From contig JAEMWC010000093.1 of assembly GCA_016490735.1 (NCBI GenBank), positions 1,102,501-1,166,500 on the forward strand: a stretch of 64,000 nucleotides of DNA, in the 5' to 3' direction. The translations under genes were made by a program, and so were the position numbers. Below the pieces are notes generated by a model. The model saw only the letters and a list, made by a program, of their open reading frames with translations. It was not told the DNA's origin and made no database searches. Positions 19,435 through 31,110 of this stretch are shown one piece after another. The stretch's first letter is position 1. Every line of letters begins with the position of its first letter. This stretch comes from Pachyseris speciosa. Taxonomy: Eukaryota; Cnidaria; Anthozoa; Scleractinia; Pachyseridae.

Positions 19435-20830
19435 TCTGCCACAATAATAACAAATAGGATGTCACAGGAATTTGATTTGTATTTGGGTCCACTCCAAGCC
19501 ACCCTAACAAACGAATGATTTCTCCACCAAGGGCTAGCTTGTTTTCAGTTATCATCTCTGAGAGCTGGCTGAAGGACCAAGTCATTTCATCTCGGTTCCG
19601 GTTGATTTCTTGCACAGCCCACAGGGAAAGAAGTTCCACCAAACACCATTTCTCAAGGCAAGTCAGTGGAAACTCAGCGAAATCGTTCCTCTTCGCAACA
19701 ATAGACTGTCTGTCAGGAGTAAACAGACCCCATTGATAAGAAACAGAATTTCCTGAAAATTAAGGAAACTCTTCCACACACTCTCTTTCAACAGAAAACC
19801 ATTTGTCAAGACGTCCAAACAACAAATAATTATCGTCGGGAGAAAACTGTAAATGATAGATGTCTTCAATCGTATCTTCACCTACCTCGAAAGGACCGTT
19901 AGTGATTTTCAGCGTAGATGCATCAACAAGTAGGAGAGAGCGAACAGTTACCCCGGCAACTGTCATCTTGTCGGAAGCTGTTGCAAAGAAGTTAAAGTGT
20001 GAAAGAGATTCATTGGTGGGGAGGTCACAAACATTACACTCCAACCAAGGACCTGACAGTTGAGGGGTCAAAACGTTCTCTAAAACACCTTTCGACTCGT
20101 TTAGCAAACATACGTGAAGAATTTGAGGGCATTCTAAAAGAACTTGAGCATTGCTTTCGAGGGTTTAAGAGATCTCTCGCAGTATCTTCTCTTTCTATGC
20201 ATCATCAAATGTGAAACGGTTAGTTGCAAGTTCATATCTTCAAGTAGCTGGTAGATGTCAGTTCGTTCACTTTGGATCCATCTCTCCAAAACCTGGTAGC
20301 TTGTCAAACACCTGAAAACAACGTTTAGTGAAACCATGTCACTATACTGACACAAAAATCGAGAAGCAACACACGCGACATAGTCCTGCAAATCCACATC
20401 TACAGATGACAGCGATGGCGATGATTCGTCGACAGTAGCAGAGAGTATTTCTGAAAAAAATGTTTTGAGGTACTCACTTGCTTTCTTCTTGTCAATTTAC
20501 AAATGCAGACAATCTTTTCGAATTTTTCTGGCTCTTTTCCGATTTCTTCTTTCTTCCTGGTTTTTTTGTTAAAATTTTTGCTTTGAATTTTAAAGAAAAG
20601 TAACCTTATCATTAGCAGTTTAATTCAAGGAAATGAACGGAATAAATGAAACCGGAAGTGGAGACGGAGCGGCCAGGAGACAGCCGATCAGTGTCTCATA
20701 GAGATCTGCTCCCAGTTTGTTAAAAACTCGCTGGAAATTCTCCCGAAAGAAATCGTTAATGTCTTCTGGGAAAAGGTCTATAAACACAATATCCCGCCAT
20801 CTTGACCTCGTGCTTGGCCAATAACCCATA
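19435..20830 (-). pseudogene. NACHT-WD gene copy A, 5' portion without NTPase core
   Basis: Colinear with about 41450-42850 of copy B: VELLSLWAVQEINRN, the MTVAGVTVRSLLLVDA propeller blade, SDMVSLNVVFRCLTSYQVLERW, and the post-NACHT helical segment IDLFPEDINDFFRENFQ with AAPSPLPVS. Fragments lie in several frames (19388-19642, 19760-20107, 20134-20397, 20620-20800). Upstream of about 20800 the sequence passes directly into DNA homologous to intron sequence of copy B (about 43760 onward). The P-loop, Walker B and sensor motifs are therefore deleted. With the interruptions this copy cannot make a functional STAND protein. Confidence 0.85.
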
Positions 20831-21054
20831 TATATCATCAGGTAAATAATCATGCCAAAATATAGATAATAATGATCAACCTTGTAAAAACAAAGGCTAT
20901 TGACTGCAATGAGAAGTATAAAGCCGAGGGTTCTCCAATACACCCGCATTGAGCGGGTTAACCAGGGTGATGAACCGAGTTACCGGAAGTATACACTAAA
21001 GGAATAGTTGTTGTAAGATTGAGAGTGTACAGCTGGAGACAAACAGCCCCACTG

Positions 21055-21150
21055 AAAGTCGATCATACTAGGGGGTGGGGGGCGGGGGAGGAGTAAGGAG
21101 CGAGAGAATGTTGGCTCAGAGTGGGTTTGGGGGTGGGGGGTAGGGGAAAG
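21055..21150 (+). other. G-rich tract in copy A intron
   Basis: Several runs of four to six G (such as 'gggggtggggggcggggg') lie close together twice. Intramolecular quadruplex formation is possible. The copy B intron has only a weaker G-rich stretch at the equivalent place (about 44020-44070). Confidence 0.4.
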
Positions 21151-21325
21151 GGAATGTTGGCTGATCTACTCATAATATTGACACGTGGGATGAGTCCAAT
21201 GTTGCAGTTTTCACTGAGAAATACTGTGCAACATAAAGTAGACTAGTAAGAGAGAACATTTTCAATGGAAGGTAATGAATAAACTCAATACCAAGTTGGG
21301 AGTTCAACAATTTTTATCTTATTAC

Positions 21326-21500
21326 CTCAGCTGATCTGAGGGGGAACAGAGCTCATTCTCTCTGAACCTTGCACAACACGCCGTTGTACATTTTCAACGT
21401 CATTTTGGAGATGTTTCACGTCTTTATCAACCCTTGAAAGTCGTTTTTCCAGTTCATCCAGATGTGCTTTTACATACTGCAAAGCCTTTTACGTTGCGTA
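21326..21500 (-). pseudogene. Copy A coiled-coil exon remnant
   Basis: Equivalent to the copy B exon 44428-44742. It preserves KAHLDELEKRLSRVDKDVKHLQND-type heptads and the donor GTAATAAG at 21325. An in-frame TAA lies near its 5' edge (about 21492), and the homologous start of the exon is missing. Confidence 0.75.
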
Positions 21501-22085
21501 AGCATTAGCGTGCAATTGCTTGTTTGTGTTCTTGGAAATTAATATTTATGTATCACTTTAAACCTTGATCCCAACTAGTTACCCTTTAGCCGTTCACAGC
21601 TTTTCTTTTGCCTTTCAGCCGTCGCACTAGCCGTCGCCTTGTAATTTTGGTTTGGCGGCTGAGGATTTATCAGGTTTTTTCCTACTCGCAGCTGCAGTCG
21701 ACATGGTCCGTGCTTCGCGGATAACACGCTTCGTTGGCTTTCGGTACTTTTCCGTTCTCTCCTAGGCTCAGTAGAGACAACTTTCACACTAATCTGCCCC
21801 TCCCTCGACTTGTTAATTTGTAATCTCCCAGATTCTGGGTTCCTAGGAACGAGGTTGAAAGGTCTTAATAAGTGTTAGAACACCAAAAACAAGCAATTGT
21901 ATGGTTTTGACCACAAAAACGTAGATAAACTGGTGGAAATGATAAATTATACTAGCAATTCGTTTTGAGAAAGAGTCTCAATAAAAAAAAAATGCTCGTT
22001 AAGCCAAATTATGCCACAAAAATGCTAGCATATTTGGGAAGGGCCTAATAAATAGAATAAATAGAATCAAACACCTTCTCGACAA
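21500..22085. other. No assignable gene
   Basis: A minus-strand open frame at 21575-21787 encodes a basic, Ser/Thr-rich peptide of unknown nature. I see nothing else; no HEPN-like exon equivalent to 46026-46630 is found here. Confidence 0.35.
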
Positions 22086-22089
22086 AAAA

Positions 22090-22740
22090 AAAACTCTTAT
22101 ATCAATAATCAATGCCCTCATTTTTAGCAGACTCTTCAACAAAAACATCTGTAAACTTCAACTTATCCAGAATTTTGCTTGTAGAATTATCCTAGGTCTC
22201 AAGAAATTCGATCATGTCTCCGCTGCATGCAAATCCCTTGGTTGGCTAAGCGTCTGTCAGAAACTCCGATTGAATACTGGTACTATGGTTCAAAAGTGTA
22301 GAACAAATCAGGCGCCACCCTACCTTTGTAATCTTTATCATGACAGACTTACTGTATCAGGACGTAGCACCCGAAATAAGTTACAGCTAAACAACCCAAA
22401 TGCAGACTATCAACCGGTCAGCGCTCTTTTGCCTTTCGTGGGGCAAAAGAATACAATCTTCTCCCAAAAGATATTCGGTCGATGAACAACATCCCAAGCT
22501 TTAAAGGAAAGCCGCTGCCCACTTTCTCGGAACCACTTCCTAAATATCTCGAATAATATTTTTTATTGTAATTCTATTACCTTGTATTATTGTACACATT
22601 GTAATATTTTATTTCGTTACATATGTAAATATTTTCGTTCTTATCTAACTTATTATTGTACATTACGGCAGAATAGCCCCGTATAGAGGAGCCGTATTTA
22701 AGTGTCATTGTCATTGTTCATCAACTCAAGTGTGTTAAGA
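22090..22740 (+). mobile_element. CR1/L2-like LINE, 3' fragment
   Basis: The translation includes NFACRIVLGLKKFDHVSAA, then SLGWLSVCQKLRLNT and APPYLCNLYHDR, typical of the region after the reverse transcriptase in CR1/L2-type ORF2. One frameshift near 22437 separates it from the final residues (LPTFSEPLPKYLE then TAA at about 22555). An AT-rich 3' UTR follows to about 22740. RT and endonuclease are missing through 5' truncation. Confidence 0.65.
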
Positions 22741-22744
22741 ACGT

Positions 22745-24110
22745 GTCCGTGTAAGAACCGACCACTCAAATTTTGGTGGAAAATGGATTGCCCTCATTTT
22801 TTCTACACAAGTCAAGCAACATATGCAATGAACGAAAATGGCCTTTATTTCGCCAGATTCGCTTCCTTTATTTTTTGACGAATTTTTTTATAGGCGAGTC
22901 GAAAACCACACAAAACAGGAAATTGAAACACCTAATTTTGGTCGTTACGCGATGTATGCTAAAAACTCGCATATTCAACACAACAACCTAAATTTTTTTT
23001 AAATTACTAGATAATTCTTTCTTCTTTCCACAGAATTAAAAAATACGCGTTTATCTTAAACACAAGCAAAGTTATGATTTTTTCCCGGACCCTCTTAAAC
23101 ACGTCTTAAGCATTTTTGCCAACATAGTCTCCAAACAAACAGATTTTTTTCAAAAGTGGGACCTCTACATAAATGACGACTGTTATCAGCTTAATGAACT
23201 AAGGCTAAGCTACAAATATCTGTGTTAAAAGTTGTGGGCACTCGTAAGTTTGAAGCGCAAAAAAATTCGAGCAAGTAGCTGAAAATTCAACGTTTTGTGT
23301 AGAAATGACGAATCTCGTGACTTAACTGAAATTAGTTTTAATTTTTGTCAGCGAATGGCCGCGGTTTGATGTTACCTGATTAGATTTATTGAGTTTCAAC
23401 GTTTGGAGAACTCAGTGTGACTTATTTTACACCAAAAATCGAGAAATCTTCAGAACTTTGCGTTGCTTTTGATTTCTAGCACTGATCATTCGTCACCTTT
23501 GCGGTCACGCATCACGCATCACGCACCACGCACCACGCGTTCCTGGTTGAAGCAAACAGTAATTTCTAAATAACGTACTATTTGAATACTGAAAAACGTA
23601 TTGTTTTCTCTTGATATAAAGGCGGAATTTTAAAAATTATATCTTTTCTTTTTATTTTCCTCGTTTGCTTTTGTTTTTTCCAACTATTTTCTTGATTAAA
23701 GAGATGCCGCGTTACATTGCCGAAGCGAGCATTACTGTCCTCAATGTCGACAACATTTATTCGTCAATTCCGTTTCACTAAAAACAGAGATTCACACACA
23801 CACAAAATATTTTGAAATTACTATTGACAGGACATTTCAAAGCTGATTGAAAATTGAGTTTATCGGACTTAAAATAATGTTTTCTCTCTGGTGTATCTTG
23901 CATGTCCAACTTAAATAGTAATTTACCGCATTTTAAAATAATTTTTAGATATTATAGACGGCAGTTTTTTTTTGATAAGCTGTGAATTATATTTTAAGAC
24001 CTCCATTGCGTGATGCCAAACAAGATAAGAATTTAATTCAACGAATGTGTATATCTGTCTCCTTTTTAAGCATTATCTGTAGGTTAACTAAGTTACCATA
24101 ATCAATTAAG
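22745..24110. other. No gene seen
   Basis: AT-rich DNA. It contains a short degenerate tandem repeat of 'cacgcatcacg'/'cacgcaccacg' at about 23505-23545. No domain or long frame is visible on either strand. Confidence 0.4.
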
Positions 24111-24153
24111 CGTGTTTATTAAAAACTTCCTGTGTTGTTTTCACGTTATCAAA

Positions 24154-24544
24154 ATGTCGTCGAAATTGTGTTCTTTCCACGCTATCGTAAAAGGTGATTG
24201 TGGGGCAAGTCGAGGCCTTGATACGCTGTTTCTTTTGAGAGACTGTAATGACGATATTGGAGGGCACCTCGTCAACTGTCATTTGTCTACGGAAAGTCTG
24301 TCCGAAACGGATCTTATCTTAGCGAGGGCCGGTCTATTCTCGGTTACCGAATCTCAGATAGGGATGATGTCTATTTGTCCAAGATATAGGCATTCTTTGG
24401 GGAAGTTCTGGCGACCACTAAGATCATGTCAGTACCCTGATCATAAGGGAAAATCTACTGAAGTGGGAGGAAGGCGTGTCATCGGTTTAAAACTGTCAAG
24501 GGAAATCTTCGGTTTGTTTGGTGAAAACGCAGCTGTAGGATCTC
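24154..24544 (+). CDS. Cys-rich family protein, exon 1
   Basis: From ATG 24154 (context TCAAAATG) the frame encodes about 130 residues: MSSKLCSFHAIVKGDCGASRG at the start, then LFLLRDCNDDIGGHLVNC, ETDLILARAGLFSVTE, and a Cys/His-rich part (SICPRYRHSLGKFWRP, SCQYPDHKG). The spaced Cys and His residues suggest a zinc-binding module completed by ICITCRKKH in exon 2. A strong donor, C|GTAAGT, follows at 24545. I recognise the pattern as a multicopy cnidarian gene family of unknown function. Phase 1. Confidence 0.6.
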
Positions 24545-25245
24545 GTAAGTACAAAATATAGTTTCAATGCTATAGCTGCTCTTTAAAAAGAGGATGCAGC
24601 CAGTCGAAGCTTCACCACCCATTTCGTTCCCCTCCAGGCAATAATTTCAAATAATTGCTTATTTGGTCCCGCGAATTATTTCAGGGGGAAGGGGGAACTC
24701 CCATTTGAAAAGCTCTGGGATGCTCGGGGAGTAAATCTCCCTTTAGCGTTTTCAGGAGAAAACGCCACTAATTTTAGATGAAAAGCTATCATGTTCATTT
24801 TAGAGTGGTATCTTTCGGGGGTCAAATAAAGCTCTAGCCACGCCCAGATTGCCCTCTTTTCAATTCAAATGTTCTTATGATGGGGGATGCCATGACCTTG
24901 CAAAGTAAAAAAGATGCAAAGAGATTGAGAATTTGAAATCAGGCCATTTTTCTTAACTTTTACATAGTCGGATTAACACTTTTGACGTCTTCCTGCAAAG
25001 TAATTTAAAACAGCGTTTCCATGATAATCCCCCCTTTTTATTTTGGCTACAGTATTTTTGAAAATGTAGACTTTTCCGGCGACTTTGTCATCTATAGTTA
25101 TTTGTCAGCTATAGTTTGCATATTATATGTTGATTTGGGTAGTTTTGATTTGGATGCCAGGGAGAAGCCTCAACAGATCACCAGAAGTTAACGTTATGCA
25201 CACAATTTATAATTTATTTTACATTGTTCTCGTTATTTTATTCAG

Positions 25246-25366
25246 CTATTTGTATTACATGCCGTAAGAAACACAACGAACGAGTGACTAGCGAAGCAAA
25301 GTGGATGCAGCCACGGAAAGAAACCCAGCCTGAGACTGCTTCTGTACAAGAAACGGAGTCCGAGAG
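25246..25366 (+). CDS. Cys-rich family protein, exon 2
   Basis: The acceptor is TTATTTTATTCAG at 25233-25245, and the phase fits exon 1 (1+2). It encodes ICITCRKKHNERVTSEAKW, which closes the putative zinc module, then a Glu/Thr/Ser-rich linker. The proposed donor is GAGAG|GTTTGT at 25367, a weak match, chosen because it keeps the frame with exon 3. Without splicing the frame runs to a stop at 25427. Confidence 0.5.
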
Positions 25367-25449
25367 GTTTGTTTTCAAATCAACTGAAAATTATGATGCT
25401 AATAAGATACCTCTGTGTGGATCGTGATTTGGTTTAAATTTCCTTACAG

Positions 25450-26071
25450 GTTGTGTAAGCGTACTGCCATGACAACTATCAATCAAGTATTAGCGTCCAC
25501 GCCATTCCGAGAAACATCAACACCACTGTGCAGTCAAGGCGAATCTCCTTGGATTCCAGAGACTCCCTTGAGCACATCAGAAAACTTCAATGCAATTGAT
25601 ACCTATAACGCAGCGATTAATGAAATTGCCCTGCTTACGCCAGGAGTTTCACGAAAGCCTCTTCCTTTTCAGTTGAGGACCCCCTGGGATGAAGCAAGGG
25701 AGGCCGATAAAAAGAAGATCATAGAAAAGCGAGCGAAGATTGCCTCCTTGTATGTAACGCAATCGCGCCCGGCCCGGGATGGCGACAAACTATTCGAATC
25801 TCTTGAATTTTCGAAGGAAGAAAGAATGGATCGCCCAGCCCGTGATGATCTGGTGATATTAATGACGGCGTATAAAAATGCTACATCAAAGAACTTAAAG
25901 AAACAAATTCTCAGCCTATATGCTTTTCGATACCCAGCAAAAACCCTACAGGCAATCCATTCACCTTATGGAAAACTTTCAAACTGGCAAACCAACCATC
26001 ACTTTGCACCAGGTTGTGTTGATGCAAGCAGTGTTTGCCAAGATACAGCCTGTGTCGCAGATCAAAACTAA
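25450..26071 (+). CDS. Cys-rich family protein, exon 3 (truncated C-terminus)
   Basis: The acceptor is TTTCCTTACAG ending at 25449, phase 2 to match exon 2. The exon encodes about 207 residues: a Ser/Thr/Pro-rich linker, a conserved-looking helical segment (PWDEAREADKKKIIEKRAKIASLYV) and a second helical segment (DDLVILMTAYKNATSKNLKKQILSLYAFRYPAKTLQ), ending at TAA 26069-26071. Long members of this family, as I recall, continue into a larger C-terminal region that is absent here, so this is probably a truncated or decayed copy. It is not a match to any transposase I can name. Confidence 0.5.
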
Positions 26072-26384
26072 CCCCTGTTTATAGTATGTCTGTGAAGCAG
26101 CGCCGCAGGCTAGGCAAGGTCCAGCTTATTCAGGGAATGAAGATCAAAGCGTTTACATGACTTACGACTCAACAATGGAGCTAAGCTTCATATCTTCCTG
26201 GGCAGACATTTAGCGTCTGGGTACACGTACCTGATACAGTATCACCATCTCCTGATCTACTACACAAATCGTCCGTCGGTCCCTTGGAAGCTTTGAAGTG
26301 ACTCAGGGTTTCACAACCATAATTAAATTCCACCATGCTGATTTCTCACTGCCATATTTGAATATTAACTACTTTCCATATAAG

Positions 26385-26880
26385 GTGGGTCCACTGTTCG
26401 CTACTATTCGCACTATTCCAGACTTTTCACACTATTGTGACAATTTCAATATTGGCTGTTCGCTATTTGCGACAATAGTCCAGTTTCGAGTTCGCCGCGA
26501 CCGTTGAATAAAAGCACTGAGAGCGCATTTGTACAGGGTTAGCCTCAACCTAAAGTAAACTATTCACAAATACCGGCTGGAAGGTATCACAAATTTGAAA
26601 ATTAAACAATAGACAGAGCTCTAAACAGGTCATCTTCTCGCCGGTATTCGTGAATAGTTTACTTTAGGTCGAGGCTAACCCTGTACAAATGCGCTCCCAG
26701 TACTTTTATTCAGCGGTCACGGCGACCTCGAAACTGGACTATTCGCGACTATTCGCTGTTCACTGTTCGCGACTATTAGCTATTCACTGTTCGCTATTAG
26801 CAACTATTCGCTATTCGCTGTTTGCTATTCGCAACTATTCGCTATTCGCTGTTCGCAACTATTCGCTATTCGGGTTTTCC
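26385..26880. repeat. Foldback element with CTATTCGC minisatellite arms
   Basis: The left arm (about 26385-26580) and right arm (about 26640-26875) are inverse repeats. The conserved core is 'agcctcaacctaaagtaaac' on the left and its reverse complement on the right. The outer parts of both arms are made of CTATTCGC/TATTCGCAA units, expanded on the right (26740-26872). The central spacer is about 60 bp. No coding capacity; the right edge adjoins the start of the duplicated block at about 26885. Confidence 0.7.
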
Positions 26881-26884
26881 AGAC

Positions 26885-27481
26885 ACCCGAAAATTATCAG
26901 AACGTGCTATCCTGTGGTTATGATTTCTTGGTTATACATGCATGCATTTTCCGAAAACACTCGCCGCTTGTTTGTGAGAAATAGTTAGATAAATAGAAAC
27001 TATTTAAATGTATGGGGCTGTGCAGAGATTAAACTTTCCCAAAGAACATATACTTAAGCTAGCTAGTACAGGAGCGACTTCAAAGCAAAACAGCAAGTTA
27101 AAATTACCTTGGATACTAAAACCCGAAGCATCAAAAAGCTCTTACCTTCATTTAGGATGAGCAAACCATTACAACGAAAGAAAGTAACCATTGCAAACGT
27201 TTTAGACCCCACTCTTCACAAAATCGAATGCTGTTCCCAAAACTTGGAATCAGGGGCTTCCCCACTTCCCAAATGTCCTTGCGCGCGCTGAAACTTCGTA
27301 CCCAGTTCCTCTGTGTGTATGCCAAAATTAGGATAAGCAAACCATTCATGATCAGACGAAAGAAAGTAAGGCCCCGTTTATATGGAGAAAAGTTGTCCCA
27401 GGTAGAAGGGTTACCCGCCTACCCGAGCTACCCTGGGCGAGCCAACTTTCCCTACATTTCCTTACAAAACTTGGCGAACCG

Positions 27482-27519
<38 letters not shown>

Positions 27520-28560
27520 TGACCCTCCTAGCCGGGTCACCCTCTTTCGATGGTAGGGTCACCCCCTAGCCGAGCCAACTTTTCTCCATATAAACACTTT
27601 GGCTCGCCTAGCGGAGCCAACTTTTCTCCATATTAACACTTTGGCTCGCCTAGCCGGGTCAACTCGGGTCAAGGTGAGACAATCAGAGCATGCGCGAGTG
27701 CTGCTGGCTCGGGCAAAAGGGTCAATTTTTTCTCATATAAACGCTCGCTAAAGTTGACTCGGCTGGGAGGGTGACCCTCTTGCCCGGGACAACTTTTCTC
27801 CATATAAACGGGACCTAACTACCGCAAACTTTTTAGACCTTACTTTAGTGAACACTCTCTTCACATCTGGTTGCAACACGAAAACATTTCGGGGCATATC
27901 TCAGACGCTTTGGGCGAGGCTTCTTTACTTCCGCACCCACCAACAACCTCTTTAACGAGAGCAATATGAGGTCATATCAATTTGGAAAAGCGCTACTAAG
28001 CTGAGACCTTCAGACGAGAGTCGAAAGATGGAGTTCAGATTAGGCAATAGTATTCGTTTTTTTCAACGACTACCAGTATAAATACAAAATTTAATAGAGA
28101 GAAAACCACGTTATCGTAGCCAAGTTATCCCGACTTTTTGAGGCAAACGTTTGTCAAAAGAGAAGTATTTAGCATATAAGGACTATAAGGTTTTAAAGGA
28201 AAATAATAGACAAATAGGCGTCGTAACATGGCGAAAATTTCACTCCCTTAAAACGAATCGATGTCACGCTTTGTATCTGGTAGTTCCTGGTTCACTGAAA
28301 GCGCAAATTACAGTAACCTATGCCATGTATGCAATGTGCAGCACAATAAGGGAAACATCCTAACCATAGCTTTTGGTGAAGTTTTGCTCGAGGTGAAATA
28401 GAGCTCTATTATGCAATGGCCTCTGTGGGGCTAGGGTTTGGACTGCTTTGAGTGGGGCCTAGGTTTTGGTACCCTCCGTGCAGTGGTTTCTCTAACGAAC
28501 GCTACGAAAGCGAGAGAAATGACTGCGAGCAATCGTTCATTTCTTTGATTGAGCCGCCGC
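26885..28560. repeat. Upstream duplicated block, unit B
   Basis: Homologous to about 53945-55860: 'aattatcagaacgtgctatcctg', the 'gagcaaaccattacaacgaaag' motif, and 'gtttgtcaaaagagaag' near 28150 and 55510. Both blocks contain internal near-repeats of the 'gcaaaccatt...gaaag' segment. No gene is visible. The block belongs to the same segmental duplication as the NACHT-WD genes. Confidence 0.75.
27370..27815. mobile_element. PIF/Harbinger-like MITE, TAA duplication
   Basis: The termini GGCCCCGTTTATATGGAG and its near-inverse CCATATAAACGGGACC give inverted repeats of about 30 bp. TAA flanks both sides (27367-27369 and 27816-27818). The interior contains several copies of 'agccgggtcaccct' and 'aacttttctccatat'. 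Unit C has the uninserted site at about 54735-54745 (gaaagtagctactgc). A 3-bp TWA duplication is typical of PIF/Harbinger. Confidence 0.75.
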
Positions 28561-28599
28561 CCAACGCCATGGACGACTAAATTAACCTTATAATAATAA

Positions 28600-28755
28600 A
28601 TTAATGAATATGTGAATGATCATCGCAGTTATGAACACTACTTAAGCAGTAGTGAAAATATAGCCTGAAAATTCTGGCTTGAACGGGAATCGAACCCACG
28701 ACCTCTGCGATACCGGTGCAGTGCTCTACCGACTGAGCTAACAAGCCATCTGGGA
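28600..28755 (-). mobile_element. tRNA-headed SINE, second copy
   Basis: The minus-strand tRNA-like head (28747-28676) is followed by a tail with 'ttcaggctatattttcac' and 'ttcataactgcgatgatc'. The SINE at 11746-11988 shares the same tail logic (ttcaggcttc, ttcacaactgcgaggatc). It lies next to the truncated LINE at 28770. Confidence 0.65.
28676..28747 (-). tRNA. tRNA-like sequence (Thr-GGT-like), SINE head
   Basis: A 72-nt cloverleaf with acceptor GGCTTGT, D arm TAGCTCAGTCGGTAGAGC (box A) and T arm GGTTCGATTCC (box B). The anticodon stem CTGCA/CGCAG has one A-C mismatch, and the loop CCGGTAT lacks the universal U before the anticodon. I read it as SINE-derived rather than a functional tRNA. 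Confidence 0.6.
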
Positions 28756-28769
28756 GCCGGCCCAAATTG

Positions 28770-31110
28770 CGAACACTTTCTAAAGGTGGATAGTAGAGTC
28801 GCCAACAGTAATGGAGTCGATTGAGATTTTAGATAATTGATGGCGGGAATTAAACAGGCACTGACGAACATCAGAAATGCAGGCTTCCATAGCCGTCATT
28901 TGGTCTAAAACAAAGATAGAGTTGAGTGTCATTGGCATATCCATGGGCAGAGGGAAGATGGCTGGCGATAACCTGATAAAGCCGTGAAACGTACAAAATA
29001 ACCAAAACTGGGCCCATGCAGCTTCCATGCGGGACACCATAGCTCAAATCAAAATCATTTGAAATCCCAGTCGATATGAACACGTTGCTTTCGATTACAT
29101 TGATATGAGGCAAACCAGTCATGGGCAGAGCCGATGATTCCAAAATTATTTTGAAGGACATCGAGAAGAATTTCATGATCAATAGTGTCAAAATTAAAGC
29201 TGCACTGCTCAACTCTAATAGCACTAGAAGATCCATAGACATGACAATATCGTTTTAAACTTTAAGCAAGGCGGTTTCAGTTGAATGAAATATTCCGGAA
29301 TCCTGATTAGAACTTTGGTAATAAAGCAATTTGTTCGCAATGAGGGAGCTATTGAGAAAGAACTGCGTTTTCCACTATCTTGGAGATAAATGGTTGGTTG
29401 CTTACAGGACGGAAATTTTTATAAGTTAACTCAAATCCAGATTTCTTTAGAACTTGAGAGGTTTCACAATCGCGGTTTTCCATTCAGCTGGGACGTGAGC
29501 ATTGGAAAGAGACAATTGACCATACCTGTTATGACAGGCAAGAGAACATCAAGGCATGCCTTGACGAGCCATGTAGGGATTGGATCGAGTGAGCACGAGG
29601 CGTTGAACAACGAATGGATAAGTTTACAAACATCCTCAGCTGATAAGGGCGAAAAGCCATCCAACTGTGCGACAGGAGCTGGGGTATCGAAGCAAGGAGG
29701 AGTTACTCAGTGAATGTTACTGATAGAGTCAAGATGAGGTCAATTTTCTTCATAAAGTATTCGCTAAAGTTATTTGCAAGTTATCTTGGATCATCGTGAT
29801 ATCTGGCAGATTACTCCCAGTGGTATCACCACAAAACAAATTGATTATCTTAAAGAGCTTCTTAGGGTCACCGGTACACTGAGAAATTAAACTAGAATAG
29901 TAATTCTTTCTAGTGACCTTCAAAAGAGCGGAATATTGATTGCAGATTTTCCGATACGTAATTAAGCCAGCCTGATTCAAGACCACTTATAAGAGCCGTT
30001 ACGCTCTAATTCAGTACGACGAACACGCTTTACATCCAGAATAGCGGCGTTGAACCAAGGTATTTTTTGACGAGTAACGAGTGTTTTCGTCTTCAGTGGA
30101 GCATGTTTGTCAAGGACCGCCGTCAGAGTGGAAGAGTAGTGGTTGGCAAGATCATCAAGGTCCTTCGAGCATGTATCACTACAGAGAATAGATGAGATGT
30201 CAGATTTAAAGGCATCAATGTCAATGTCCTTGAGTTTGCGAAATGATATGGTCTTCATAGAGAGCGAAGGGCTTGGGAAGTGGAGCAAACACTCGACAAA
30301 TAATGATCAGAGAGTATTAAAGTTGAATCAACTGGTCCAAGAATTAGGTTATCAGATGATCGAGTGATGAGGAGATCCAAAATGTGACTGGATACATGAG
30401 TGGACCCATTAACGAGTTGGAAAAGACCAAACGTTTCCAACAACTCCAAGAATTTAGCAACAGAGTTACACGATACCAGATCCATTTGGAAGTCAAAATC
30501 GCCAGCAATAACAAGAGGTTAAACGCACGTCACAATGTTTTCGAGATAAGATGAAAATTCATTAAAAAACACAGATGGAGATGAGATAGGAGGTCGGTAA
30601 ACAGCAACAATACGAAACGGAGCAGTTTGTTTTCCTAAGAATCCATTCAGAAAATTCGAATAATTCAGTCATTTTCTTTGCCATCCACAAATGAAACTGA
30701 GAGAGATTCCCGAAAAAGAACTCCAGTCCCACCACCAGCCTGGTCGGACTGTCGAAGGGAAATTCTTGAATGTATATCCATCAACAGAAAGACTAGCAAT
30801 GCAAGCCGAATCTACATAGATCTTTCAACCAGGTTTTAGTTAAAATACAGAGTCCAATGTTCCTGTCAACAAGATGATCGATGATTGTTTCCACTTAATT
30901 CCTGACAGAGCGAGCATTATATGGACCATGCTTTGATAGAAAACTCGGTTGTTGTTGCGATGCTAAAGGCTTCAGCACAGAAGTGTTAACACCAACCGCA
31001 GAGGTATAATGATCTACGTTCTCAATGCGATGAAATAATCGGTAACAAGTACATGCTGTCGCGTGTACTATCGTGTGCCTTAAAGTACGCGTGATAGCAG
31101 AAAGCAACAA
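28770..31110 (-). mobile_element. CR1/L2-like LINE, multiply frameshifted
   Basis: On the minus strand, fragments occur in the order of a CR1/L2-type ORF2. Near 30900-31110 is the endonuclease start with GPYNARSVRN. Around 30255-30485 is a late endonuclease segment (VNGSTHVSSHILDLLITR). The linker at 29750-30290 follows (RKICNQYSALLKVTRKNYY). Early RT at 29464-29664 contains SLDPIPTWLVKACLD. The RT catalytic part at 28871-29242 contains YGVPHGSCMGPVL and YANDTQLY. The polymerase box therefore has Asn where Asp is expected. Frame changes and a missing C-terminus show it is dead. It ends beside the SINE at 28755. Confidence 0.8.

Noticed and set aside
20470..20545. Possible tiny intron (GTGAGT ... 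CCAG) in copies A and C
   Set aside because: The same region in copy B is open coding sequence (AGEYLRNVFS), so the apparent splice signals are coincidental.
26689..26988. 99-codon frame rich in RYSLFAVRNYSL
   Set aside because: Produced by the CTATTCGC minisatellite; not a protein gene.
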